Below, one piece after another: positions 42,912 through 52,237 of a stretch of DNA of 64,000 bases (position 1 is the stretch's first letter; each line of letters opens with the position of its first letter). The DNA comes from CAVOKN01 sp963696505. Its GTDB lineage: Bacteria > Pseudomonadota > Gammaproteobacteria > Burkholderiales > Rhodocyclaceae. The notes beneath the pieces were generated by a model. That model ran no database searches. It was not told the origin of the DNA and saw nothing but the letters and a program-made list of their open reading frames with translations. The position numbers and the translations under genes are program-made. The stretch spans positions 109,319 through 173,318 of the forward strand of contig CAVOKN010000012.1 of assembly GCA_963696505.1 (NCBI GenBank). The letters run 5' to 3'.

Positions 42912-44124
42912 GTTCGACCTTCATCGCCTGGAGGTTCATGCCGGCTTCCCCGAAGGCGCGGGCCAGATCGGCGCCGGCGCCGCGCAGCGTGCTCGCCGTC
43001 CGTGGTTCGGCTGTACGCAGCGCCACGCCTACGCCCTTGCCGTCGAGATCGAGCGTGGCGGCGATTTCGCCCAGCCCCGGCAAGGTCAGCCTGAGTGTGG
43101 TGGTCCAGCGGGTCGGCTGCTCGTCGGCATCGTTGGCGGCGGGATCCCGCCGCGCATCCTCGATCTCCCATTCCAGCGTCTGGTCGGGCCAGACCTGGCC
43201 GGCCAGCAGCACATGCTGGCCGGCCAGGGCGTCGAGCTGTTGTCGAACCAGAGGTGCCAGATCCTCGGGCAGCGTCGGCGCATGGGACGCGCGGGGGGCC
43301 GGCAGCTCGTGGGTTCCAGCCAGCGCTGCAGTTTCGAGTTCGCTTGCGGCGCGGGCGAGAACGTTCGCGTTGGCGGGGAGCTGAGGGCTTGAGTTTGGCG
43401 TCGGCGCACTGCCGGCGCGGTCCGTCTGTGCCGGCCGGGCGGGGGCCGTCTCCGGCGCTTGATCTGCGAGGGGCGGCGTGCTGCCCTGCTGGGATGCAGC
43501 CGGCGCAGTGGGCGGCGCAGCGGCCGGTGCCGGCGGTGGCGCGTGGCGCGCCTGGGGTTCGCGCAGCAGGGCCGCCTCGGGAAACTGGCCGGCGATCCAC
43601 TTCGCCTGGTGGGCCTCGTAGAACAGCCCCGATTCGGACACCGCGGCCTGCAACAGCGGCGCCAGCGCCCGGCCGGCAACCGGGGGTTCGGCCAGCAGGG
43701 GGGTGCTGCGCGAAATCGTTGCGGGCTGGGCCGGAGCACCATCGCTGTCGCTCATCAGGGGACCAATGAGCTGGGCGGTGCGGCTGAGGGTTGCGGCGGG
43801 AGCCGCCGTGGCCGGTGACGGCGCCGCGGCCTGGGCCGGGGGCGCTACTTCGGCCGCGACGACGGACTTCGCGTTGTGGCCGATCACCACCAGCTCCAGC
43901 GCGTCGCCGCTCTTGGCGCCCTGGGGCAGCGCCAGCGTCATGCTCTTGCCCGCCACCAGGGCGCGATAGGTTCCGTCGGGCAGGGCGTTCTGGATCGTGG
44001 CGGTGAATCGCTGCCCCGCCCGCAGGTCGGGCAGATCGGCCGGCACTTCCCTCACCGGCGCGAGCGGGTTGACCGCCGACTCCATCAGCACCCGCAGGCG
44101 GGCAGCGAGATCGGTGGGAATCAT
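42895..44124 (-). CDS. Second FliK-like protein
   Basis: A 409-residue protein: an N-terminal part with IPTDLAARLRVLMES and a beta-rich segment (AGQRFTATIQNALPDGTYRALV), a long Ala/Pro-rich linker and a C-terminal domain (about 320-400, RWTTTLRLTLPGLGEIAATLDLDGKGV) resembling the FliK hook-length domain. It overlaps the FlhB-like gene, and a FliK-FlhB pair is functionally logical. It differs from the canonical fliK at 32 kb. Function is inferred from domain and context. Confidence 0.72.
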   Translation of the reverse strand: MIPTDLAARLRVLMESAVNPLAPVREVPADLPDLRAGQRFTATIQNALPDGTYRALVAGKSMTLALPQGAKSGDALELVVIGHNAKSVVAAEVAPPAQAAAPSPATAAPAATLSRTAQLIGPLMSDSDGAPAQPATISRSTPLLAEPPVAGRALAPLLQAAVSESGLFYEAHQAKWIAGQFPEAALLREPQARHAPPPAPAAAPPTAPAASQQGSTPPLADQAPETAPARPAQTDRAGSAPTPNSSPQLPANANVLARAASELETAALAGTHELPAPRASHAPTLPEDLAPLVRQQLDALAGQHVLLAGQVWPDQTLEWEIEDARRDPAANDADEQPTRWTTTLRLTLPGLGEIAATLDLDGKGVGVALRTAEPRTASTLRGAGADLARAFGEAGMNLQAMKVEHGERA

Positions 44125-44293
44125 GTTGCGGCCGGGCGCTTGCTCCTGCGCGGCTTGGGCGGGGCGAAGCCGGCGGGCGGCGAGGCGGCAAGGGTGCGGG
44201 CTGAATCGGGACGGCTCATGGCTGCGCTCGCACCTCGACTGGAACCCCTTGCGGCCTGAAGGGGCGGGGTATTGGGCCTCTCAGGGTAGCGGT

Positions 44294-44620
44294 CTACAGC
44301 CCATACGCCTGCCGCACATTGCGGCTGCGAGTTCCCGTACCGAGAAAGCGCCGCACGCTTTCCATCCACGGCTCGGTATGACGGCGCACTTCGGCGTCGT
44401 CGGCCAGGATGCGGTGGATCAGTTGCAGCTTGCGTGCCCGCTGTTCCGCGGTGAGGGTCGCCCGCACATTGTCCCGAGGGATAGTGTGGGCGAGGGTGTC
44501 GCGCAGGTGGGCGACGTCCTGCTCCAGCGCCACCAACTGGTCCCAGTCGCTGTTGCGAGCTGCCTGCACCATGCGACCCGAGATTTCGCACATCGTCTCG
44601 TAGAGGCCGATTCCATCCAT
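44294..44620 (-). CDS. fliT: FliT, chaperone for filament cap FliD
   Basis: A 108-residue helical protein (MVQAARNSDWDQLVALEQDVAHLRDTL and later RKLQLIHRILADDAEVR). FliT binds FliD and in enterics also restrains FlhDC. It lies directly after fliS, 21 bases away, as in other flagellar loci. Confidence 0.85.
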   Translation of the reverse strand: MDGIGLYETMCEISGRMVQAARNSDWDQLVALEQDVAHLRDTLAHTIPRDNVRATLTAEQRARKLQLIHRILADDAEVRRHTEPWMESVRRFLGTGTRSRNVRQAYGL

Positions 44621-44641
44621 TTCCGTGTCCAGTTTTCGGTA

Positions 44642-45064
44642 TCAGGCGGCCCTGTCAGCTTCCTGGGAGGCGATGCCCTCCCAGGCGCCCTTAAGCTCAT
44701 GCAGCAAGCTTCGTACCTCTTCCAGCGCTGCGGTGTTGTTCTTCATGTTGGCCAGCAGCAGTCGCTCGCACATGTAGTCGTACAAAGCGGCAAGGCGTTC
44801 GGCAAGCTCGCCGCCCGCCGCCATGTCCAGGCTGGCCTTGAGGCCGTTGGCGATGATGTTGATCGCCTTGGAGATGTTCTCGCCCTTGGCGGCGATGTTC
44901 TGCGCTTCCATGTGCTGCCGGGCCGAAACCACGCACAGTAGCGCGCCGTCGAACAGCATGAGGATCAGTTGGTGCGGATCCGCCGTGCCGACGCCCGTTT
45001 CCACGCCGACCTTGGCATAGGACGAAACCGGGTTGTTCGCGCTGCGTTGCATCGGACCGAACAT
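44642..45064 (-). CDS. fliS: FliS, flagellin chaperone
   Basis: A 140-residue protein with the FliS start SYAKVGVETGVGTADPHQLILMLFDGAL and helix AAKGENISKAINIIANGL. It prevents premature flagellin polymerisation and delivers FliC to FlhA. Its ATG overlaps the fliD stop (ATGA). Confidence 0.95.
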   Translation of the reverse strand: MFGPMQRSANNPVSSYAKVGVETGVGTADPHQLILMLFDGALLCVVSARQHMEAQNIAAKGENISKAINIIANGLKASLDMAAGGELAERLAALYDYMCERLLLANMKNNTAALEEVRSLLHELKGAWEGIASQEADRAA

Positions 45065-47069
45065 CAGTTGTCTCCTTGATTGCTTGTTTTCGGCAGATTA
45101 GCCAGTTGCTGCTGCAGGAAGTTGCTGGTCTTGGTCATGCTGGCGATCAGCGTGTCGAGGGAGGTGAACTGGATCCGCGAAGCGGCGCTCGATCTGCACC
45201 ATGCGCGCCTCCAGCGCCTCGCGGCGCTTGCCCACGTCCTTGACCGATGCGTTGATTCCGTCCAATCGGCTATCCACCATGCCATCGTTTTCCAGCAGCC
45301 TGCTGACCAGCTTATCGAGTTGCACGGCGAAACCTTTAGCGAAGTCCACCCGCCCCCGGTCGCCGATTGCCCCGCCCGCGACACTCACGGCAAGCCCCTT
45401 GGCGTCGCCGCTGCTGCCGGTCAGTGTCTGGCCGTTGCCGGTGGCGGCCTGCCCGCCTATGGTTCCGGCGACGTCCAGGCCGTCGATGGCCGTAGCAGTG
45501 CCGAACAGGCCCGCCGCCGCGTTGCCGCCGCTCACCGCCACCTTCGAGGCCGAGCCGTACCTGGCCGAGGTCACGCTGAGCACGCCTGCGCTTTCGCTGA
45601 CCGAAACCGCGATGCCGGCAGTGGAAAGGGCCGTGGCGCCGTTGATCTTGGACTGCAGTTCGGCTGCCAGCGTGGTGGCGGTGTAGGTGCCGGCGGCGAG
45701 CTTCACGCTCACCGCGATGCCGTCCACCGAAAGATCGACCGTGTCGTTCGCGTCGGCGGTGATGATCAGTCCGGCGACAACGCTGCCCGTCGCCTTGCCC
45801 TGGGTAGCAAGCTGGGTGATGTTCAGGCCGTAGCTGCCGGCCTTGGTGTCGTCGGTGGAGCTGACGAATCTGACCAGGCTGTCGCTGGGTTTGCCCAGGG
45901 CGGCGAACAGGGTGGCGATGTCCTTGGTGGGGTCGGCCAGCACCTTGTCCAGCCTGGCGGCGTCGAGCTTCAGCGTGCCGTCGGTCTGGAAGGTGACGCC
46001 GATGTCCGCCAGGGTACTCAGTCCGCCGCCCGCGCTCGCCAGCGCCTGGTTCAGGATGGCCCGCAACTGGCCCTGGATGCCGCGCACCGTGGCATCGCCG
46101 GTGAGCAGCGATCCCTTCTTCGTCGCGGCGTCGAATTTGGTGAGGTCGGTAAAGGTCTTGCCCAGATCGTTGAAGGCCTTGACGAAGGCTTCGACCGAGG
46201 CCTTGACGCCGGCATTGTCCTTGGCAACCGTGATGGTGGTGGCGGCCGTGGTGGTCTTGAGCAGCGTCAGCGTCACGCCCGGGATCACGTCGGTGACGGT
46301 ATTGCTCGCCTTGCTGATGGCCAGGCCGTCAACCTTGAACTCGGCGTTCTGCGCGGCGACGGTCTGGGTCAGGTTCTGAACACCCGCCGGGTCGTGGCCG
46401 AGGAGGGCGGCGAGGCCCGCATCGCCGCCGCTGATGCTGCAGGCTGTTGGCGGCGCCGGTGGCCGTAGCGGAAAGAGTCAGCCGGTAGGGAGCGCCGCTG
46501 CCGTCGTTGAGGATGCTCGCCGTCACACCGATGTTCGCCGCGTTGATCGCGTCGCGGATGCCCTCCAGCGAGTTGTGGGCGGCGTCGATGACGACCGTCT
46601 TGGCCGCGGCACCGCTGTTGCTGAAGGTGGCGCCGGCATCGTACTTGCCGGTGGCTGTGTTCAGCGTGCCGGCTATCGTCCCGAACTCGAAAGTCAGGGT
46701 TCCGGTGCCGATGGCCGCCGTGCTGCTGACCTGGCCGGCGGTGGCGAGCTTTTGTCCCCCGGCGAGTTTGGACACCTCGATGCCATAGCTGCCGGCCGCC
46801 GCGATGGAGGTGGCGCTGGCCGTCAACACCGTGGCGTCGGCAACGCCTGCCTTGACGGCGGAAAACTTTGCCGTGCCGGCGAGCCCTGCCACCGCGCTCT
46901 GGAAGGTCGACAGCGCGCCCTTGAGCGTGCCGAAGGCGGACAGCTTGGCCTGCAGGCCGACTTCCTTCTGATCGAGCAGATTGATCGGCCGCCGTTCCAG
47001 CGCCATCAACTGGCTGACGATGCTGTTGACATCGAGGTTGGAGCCGATGCCTGGGGAGGATATCGCCAT
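45064..47069 (-). CDS. fliD: FliD, filament cap, two frameshifts as sequenced
   Basis: Filament cap protein read from ATG 47069 (MAISSPGIGSNLDVNSIVSQLM) to the stop at 45064. One extra base near 46440 (between ANSLQ and ISGGDAGLAALLG) and one near 45172 (between QIERRF and QFTSLDTLIASM) break the frame. Correcting them gives about 667 residues, rather long for FliD because of an expanded variable middle. The C-terminal motif TSNFLQQQLANL is intact. FliD caps the filament and guides flagellin insertion. Confidence 0.88.
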
Positions 47070-47091
47070 CTTCACGTCCTCGTAAACTGCT

Positions 47092-47178
47092 CCCCTCCCC
47101 CTGGATGGGGGAGGGGCCGGGGGAGAGGGTGCCGCTGCCGCCCTCGCCCCTCTCCCCTCTCCCACGAGGGGAGAGGGG
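47092..47178. repeat. GC-rich intergenic palindromic repeat
   Basis: Two perfect hairpins in the fliD-flaG gap: 47092-47101 with 47107-47116 (10 bp, 5-base loop) and 47147-47158 with 47167-47178 (12 bp, 8-base loop, with a second pairing register shifted by a few bases). The C4TC5 and CTC4TCT strings resemble a REP-like element common in proteobacterial intergenic DNA. A related one is at 58.03 kb. Confidence 0.7.
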
Positions 47179-47187
47179 AGCGATGCG

Positions 47188-47532
47188 TCACGCCTTTTTG
47201 TGCAGCAACAAACCTTGCAGCTTGTCCAGCGCCCTGGAGATGGAGAGCAATTCCTCCGAGGGAATCTGACGGAGCACTTCGTCGGTCTGCGCATCGACCA
47301 CCTTGACGACGGTGCGCCCGCTGCCTTCATCTATCGAAAAGCGCAAGTTCTGAGCCACCGGTGCGACGACCTGTCTTACTTCCTGGACCATCTGTTCCAC
47401 CTGGGCGGCCGTCAAACGCACGGGTGGAACGTCGGGCAAGGGAGCATGGGCAGGGGCAGGGTCGGAGGCTGCGACCCGCACGGGCGACACGGGGGCCGCC
47501 ACGCCGGATGCTGCTACCTGCTGGATTGCCAT
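47188..47532 (-). CDS. flaG: FlaG-family protein
   Basis: A 114-residue protein with a disordered Ala/Pro/Val-rich N-terminus and the C-terminal FlaG domain (NLRFSIDEGSGRTVVKVVDAQTDEVLRQIPSEELL). FlaG proteins influence filament length or stability. It sits between fliC and fliD, its usual place. ATG 47532 is chosen at the start of homology. Confidence 0.9.
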   Translation of the reverse strand: MAIQQVAASGVAAPVSPVRVAASDPAPAHAPLPDVPPVRLTAAQVEQMVQEVRQVVAPVAQNLRFSIDEGSGRTVVKVVDAQTDEVLRQIPSEELLSISRALDKLQGLLLHKKA

Positions 47533-47556
47533 GATCGATCTCCCATTCGGACCAAT

Positions 47557-47585
47557 GCCCGGGCAGCCTTTCGAGCCGCCCGGGC
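47557..47585 (-). terminator. Hairpin between fliC and flaG
   Basis: GCCCGGGC at both ends (47557-47564 and 47578-47585) closes a stem-loop directly downstream of the flagellin stop. No T run follows. It may stabilise the fliC mRNA end or cause partial termination before flaG. Confidence 0.5.
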
Positions 47586-47609
47586 CGTTCAACTAGCTTT
47601 CGACTCCGC

Positions 47610-49149
47610 TTAGCCGCGCAACAGGGTCAGCACGTTCTGCGGCAGGGCGTTCGCTTGCGCCAGCATCGCTACACCTGCTTGCTGGAGGATCTGGGCGCGG
47701 GTCAGTGCTGCCGTTTCCTCGCGCGAAATCGGCGTCCTGGATGCGGCTGCGGGAGGCCGACAGGTTCTCGGAGGTGATCTGCAGGTTGCCGATCACCGGC
47801 CGAGAAGCGGTTCTGGATGGCGCCCAGGTCGGCGCGGGATGCTTGACGGGTCTTCAGGGCGCGCGTCAATGATCACGATCGCGTTGTTTGCACTAGTCAC
47901 CGTCGAAACATTGCCGTGCTCAGCGAAGTCTGAGCCGCACTCCGCGGAAATGGTGGTCGGCGAGCGTTTAGCGATACTGCGCTGCCGCTGGCGCACGGTG
48001 GACTGACGAGGACGAGTAATTGTTCAACGTCACGTAGCCAGCAACTACGGTGGCACTGTTGATGCTGTAGTCGGTCCGGGTTTCCGGACGACATGTGGTT
48101 CCCGACAGCGTTGATGCCGTGACCATGCTGGCGAGAACGATCGTTGTAGTCGCGGTCGAATGGGTGAAATTTACGGCAATGTTGATGTCTTTGCCTTCGG
48201 CTGGTGAACGTCAGCGTGCCGCGACCGCGAACTGTGGCGGTAACACCCGTCGTGCCGGCCACCTTGTTGCATTTCGGTACTGAGCGCGCTGAGATCGGTC
48301 GTCGCTCGCGGTAGCGGAAATCGTCGCAGTGCTTGCACCGCTTCCAAGAGTAATAGTCACCGTGCCCGCTGCCGAAAGGGTGCCAAGAGTCGCGCTGTTG
48401 TAAGCCCGGGCTAACGCCAGTCTCCGTGCCTTGACGTTGATGCTATTGCGCCAACTGTGTAGGCCGAGTCCCCGCCGGTGACGGCCACAGGCTGCGTTCC
48501 GAGTGTGCCGGAGATGGTAAGCGTCGCGCTGCGATAGTGTTTGCCGCCGGAAACGTGGCTGCCGGTTGGTGGTAACCGGCGTTCCTGCGGCCACGGTCGC
48601 GTTGCACCAGCCTTGACCGAATTGTTGGCCCAGCCGGTTGGTGGTTGGCACGCGATGACCGTCATGGAAATCGATCTGATGTTGGCGTTGGCGCCGACCT
48701 GGAAAGTTTGCGCCGTGAAGGTGCCGTCCAGCAGCTTCGGGCCGTTGAACGGTGGTCTGATTCGCAATCCGGTCGATCTCCGCCTTGAGCTGGTGTGACT
48801 TCGGCGTTGAGGGCCGCGCGATCCGAGGTCGCAGTTGGTCGCGTTGCGCGGACTGAACGGCGAGTTCGCGGATGCGCTGCAGGTTGTTGCCGATCTCGGC
48901 CAGCGCGCCTTCGGCCGGTCTGGGCGAGGGAAATGCCGTCGTTGGCGTTGCGGGTCGGCCTGGTTCAGGCCGCGAATCTGGGTGGTCATACGCTCGGAAA
49001 TCGCCAGCCCGGCGGCATCGTCTTTGGCGCTGTTGATGCGCAGGCCCGAGGACAGGCGCTGCAGCGAGACGGACAAGTGCCGTCTGGGAGGTATTGAGGT
49101 TGCGCTGGGCGTTGAGCGACGCGATGTTGGTGTTGATGGTTTGTGCCAT
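47610..49149 (-). CDS. fliC: FliC flagellin, heavily frameshifted as sequenced
   Basis: The true flagellin start MAQTINTNIASLNAQRNLN is at 49149 and the true end (LTRAQILQQAGVAMLAQANALPQ, then NVLTLLRG and stop) at 47610, giving about 510 residues. Between them the frame breaks repeatedly. Removing seven single extra bases in the first 430 nt restores a perfect D0/D1 region (VSLQRLSSGLRINSAKDDAAG, then RNANDGISLAQTAEGAL, LKAEIDRIANQTTFNG). The C-terminal ITSENLSASRSRIQDADFA is also clear. Flagellin forms the filament and is chaperoned by FliS. Insertion-type sequencing error is the likely cause. Confidence 0.85.
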
Positions 49150-49244
49150 TTGAGTCTCCTATCAGATCCGGTTGATTGAACCCGACAGCTGCTTCCTCAG
49201 GACCCGTCAAGCTCTTGAGCGATGTTGCCGCCGTCTTGGGTTCT

Positions 49245-49272
49245 TTATCGGAGTGCCTGCGAGGGAGCTTTA
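49245..49272 (-). promoter_or_regulatory. Sigma-28 promoter for fliC
   Basis: On the minus strand: TAAAGCTC, 12 bases, TCCGATAA. It matches the FliA consensus at 13 of 16 positions with a spacer of 12, as at motA. It lies 95 bases before the fliC ATG, leaving a long 5' leader. Confidence 0.8.
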
Positions 49273-49462
49273 GTCGAATTCGCTGAAATTGTGGGGTTTT
49301 TCACGTTCTATTATGCGATTCGACTGGAGAAACCGGTGCCCGGATTGAGGGCTGTCTAGCCTCATATCGGCGATGGTTGAAGCGACTTGAGAAGGCATCC
49401 CGAGGCTGGTCGATTCGGCCAGGGCGCGGCGGACCCGGTCTCCGGCGGCTGACTATTGGTGC

Positions 49463-49668
49463 CGATCTCGAACGACCGTGTGCATTGGTAGGGCGCGCCG
49501 TGCGCGCCGATCCGAGGAATGGTGCGCATGGCGCACCCTACGTTTCGATCTCGAACGGCCGTGCGACTTGGTAGGGCGTGCCGATCCGGGGACGGCCTGC
49601 GAGGACAATCTTGGACGTGATGGGCAGGAATCCTCAGCGCTCGATCCGTAGGGCGGGCCATGCGCGCC
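49463..49668. repeat. Degenerate intergenic repeat array upstream of fliC
   Basis: The gene-free stretch 49273-49705 holds repeats and no convincing gene. A block beginning CGATCTCGAACG at 49463 recurs at 49546. Units of the type GTAGGGCGCGCCGTGCGCGCC occur at 49488 and, variant, near 49573 and 49648; an inverted copy at 49521-49541 pairs with the first over 18 of 21 positions. This looks like a dispersed palindromic repeat, possibly non-coding. Confidence 0.65.
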
Positions 49669-49705
49669 GATCAAGCGTGGTGGGCGCGGCGCCTGGGCGT
49701 CGCGC

Positions 49706-51506
49706 TCAGGCTACCGCGGCGACGCGGTTCTTGCCGGTGCGCTTGGCGTCGTACATGGCGGCGTCGGCGCGGGCGAGGGCCACGCTGCGGTCCTCGCCGG
49801 GGGCGGCCTGGGTCACGCCGGCGCTGAAGGTGATCAGCACGCGCTCGTTGTTGTGCAGGAAGAAACGCTTGGTGAGTTCGCGCTGGAGCCGCGTCATGAC
49901 GTTTGCGGCGTTGTCGAGCGTCGTCTCGGGCAGCAGCACGATGAATTCCTCGCCGCCGTAGCGTGCCAGGGTATCGTGCGGCCGCAGTGTGTCGCGTATG
50001 ACTTTGGCAAGGTGGACGAGGGCGTTGTCGCCGGCGTGGTGGCCGTAGCTGTCGTTGAGCGCCTTGAAATTGTCGACGTCGAGCAGCGCGATGCACAGCG
50101 GCGCGGCGCGCCGCTCGGCGCGGGCGAACTCGCGCTGCATGGCCTCGTCCAGCCCCTTGCGATTGAGCGCGCCGGTGAGCTGGTCGTGACGCACCATCTC
50201 GCTGGTCTGGGCGAGTTCGTTCTGGAGGCGGACGATTTCCTTCTCGGATTCCTCGACCTTGCCTTTCATCTGGCGCAGCTCGTCGCGGGCGAGGCCGGTG
50301 GAAGCCTGCATGCTGCGGGTTTCGCGCATGACTTCCTCGATCACGTCGGTGAGCTCGCCGATGTCCTTGGCGCTGCCGATGCGCACGGCGCAGCTCTCGA
50401 TGCGGTCGTGGTAGTCGCCGGTCGAATCGCTCATCTGGGCGAGGTGGTCGATGAAGCTCGCGAGCATGGCCTTGAGCCGATCCTTGGCGTCGCTAAGGCC
50501 GCGCTTGAGGGCGCCCTGCTTGTAGATGACTTCCTTGAGGCGGTGCTCGACGTCGTCCAAGCCGGCGCAGGTTGAGCGGCGGGGCGAGGGCTTCGCTGAC
50601 CATGGCGATCTGGCCATGCAGCCATTGGTCGTCCGCCAGGAGTTCGGCGACGTTGTCGACGACGAGCTGCATCAGGTGCAGCAGGGCGGCCTTGAGATCG
50701 GCCTGGTCGACGGCGAGCCATTGCAGACGGGCGACGAACGCATCGAGCCGCTCGACGAAGGCCTGCATGGCGGAGGCATCGGCAGCATGGCTGAGCAGAT
50801 CCGAAAGCGCGGTGGCTTCGGCGGCCAGTTCCGGATCGTCAACCAGCATCAGGGCGACGCTGCCTGCCAGCAGGTCGCCGATCGGGCGGCGCACCTCTGC
50901 GCTCGGGATTGGGGCGGGAAGCTGGGCCGGCCCGGCTTCGGCCGCAGCGGCAGGTGTCGCGCCGACTGCGGCAGCCGGCGCCGGCTCGGCGGCGGGGCTG
51001 TCCGGAAATTCCTGGGGAAGCGCCGCGGTACCCACGCTGCTCGCCTGCGACCAGGATTTCACCAGTGCGGTCAGGCGGCCGAACAGCCGTTCGGGGTCGC
51101 CGGTCGAACTGCTGAGGATATGCTCCAGCCCCTCGCGCTTGCGTGCCGAGGTGATGCCCGCCTGGCGCCGTTCGAGTTGCGCCAGCAGTTCGCGGATCAA
51201 GGCGCTCCATGGCGGCGGATCCTTGATCGCCAGAACGGTGCCGACGGCGTTGCCGATCGACTGCCAATCCTGGGCCGCGACGGCGTCCTCGATCTGGCGG
51301 GCGAAGCGGATCTGGATCGGGCTGGTGCGCGGCAGCCGCGGGAGCAGGCCCTTCAGCGCCCGCTCCGGAAATGCCTCGGTGGCCGCGGTGCCGGCAATCT
51401 CGTGGTACAGGGTGCGGAAGTTCTCGGGTGTTGGTGGCAGGCGCCGGGCGGCGAGGCGCCGCAGCGTTTCCCGTGCGATATCGGCAGGCTGGCTGGTGTC
51501 GTTCAT
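49706..51506 (-). CDS. Diguanylate cyclase with N-terminal helical region, one frameshift as sequenced
   Basis: The N-terminal part (51506 to about 50570, MNDTSQPADIARETLRRLAARRLPPTPENFR onward, helical, Ala-rich linker) and the C-terminal part (about 50570-49706) are in adjacent frames; one extra C near 50570 explains it. The corrected length is about 599 residues. The GGDEF domain reads GGEEF, still an active form, with RPHD exactly five residues before it (I-site). A coiled coil (KGKVEESEKEIVRLQNELAQ) precedes the domain. A candidate sigma-28 promoter is upstream. Confidence 0.85.
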
Positions 51507-51535
51507 GGGCGGGCGGACGCAGGAACCGTCGTGGG

Positions 51536-51563
51536 TGAACGGCTGCGCCCCCGGGGAGCTTGA
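51536..51563 (-). promoter_or_regulatory. Candidate sigma-28 promoter for the diguanylate cyclase
   Basis: On the minus strand: TCAAGCTC, 12 bases, GCCGTTCA. The -10 matches GCCGATAA at 6 of 8, and the -35 is one base off that of fliC. It ends 30 bases before the ATG at 51506. Confidence 0.45.
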
Positions 51564-51592
51564 GCGGAAACGGCGCGCGGCGGCGACGCCGT

Positions 51593-52237
51593 CTATTCGA
51601 CCAGGCCGTGCTTCAGGCCGTAGTGGGTGAGTTCGGCGTTGTTCTTCATCCTCATTTTTTCCAGCAGCCGGGCGCGATACACGCTGACGGTCTTGACGCT
51701 CAGGTTCAGCTCGTCGGCGATCAGGGTCGGTGTCTTGCCGGAAGCGATCATCACCAGCGTCTGGTATTCCCGGTCGGAGAGCTTTTCGTGGAGCGGGCGC
51801 TCGTCGTCGTCTTCGAGGATGGCATTGGCCAGTTCCTCGGCCACGGCAGCGCTGACGTACTTCTTGCCGGAAGCCACCTGGCGGATGGCGCTCACCAGCA
51901 GATCGGGCGCGCTCTGCTTGGTCAGGTAGCCGGCGGCGCCGGCCTTGAGGGCGCGCACCGCGTAGTGCTCCTCGGGATGCATCGACAGGACCAGCACCGG
52001 CAGGCGCGGGTATTCCTTCTTGATCATCTTGAGGGCGTCGATACCGTTGCGGTCGGGCATCGAGACGTCCATCAACACGACGTCCCAGTTGCCGTCGCGC
52101 ACCATCTGCATCACGACGACGCCGTTGGCGGCTTCACCGGCGACGATCAGGTCGTCGGTGTCGGACAATATCTGCTTGAGGCCCTGGCGGACGATGGAAT
52201 GGTCGTCGGCAATCAGGACGCGAATCGGCTTTGTCAT
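51593..52237 (-). CDS. NarL/LuxR-family response regulator
   Basis: A 214-residue regulator: receiver with Asp 57 (VVLMDVSMPDRNG) and conserved Lys in AGYLTK, then a LuxR-type HTH (LSDREYQTLVMIASGKTPTLIADEL, NLSVKTVSVYRARLLEKM). It overlaps the upstream sensor kinase gene by 4 bases (ATGA), forming a two-component pair. Target genes are unknown; its place next to motility and c-di-GMP genes is suggestive only. Confidence 0.93.
   Translation of the reverse strand: MTKPIRVLIADDHSIVRQGLKQILSDTDDLIVAGEAANGVVVMQMVRDGNWDVVLMDVSMPDRNGIDALKMIKKEYPRLPVLVLSMHPEEHYAVRALKAGAAGYLTKQSAPDLLVSAIRQVASGKKYVSAAVAEELANAILEDDDERPLHEKLSDREYQTLVMIASGKTPTLIADELNLSVKTVSVYRARLLEKMRMKNNAELTHYGLKHGLVE

Noticed and set aside
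47092..47178. CRISPR-like or small RNA array between fliD and flaG
   Set aside because: The units are hairpins of unequal sequence without regular spacers; a REP-like element explains them.
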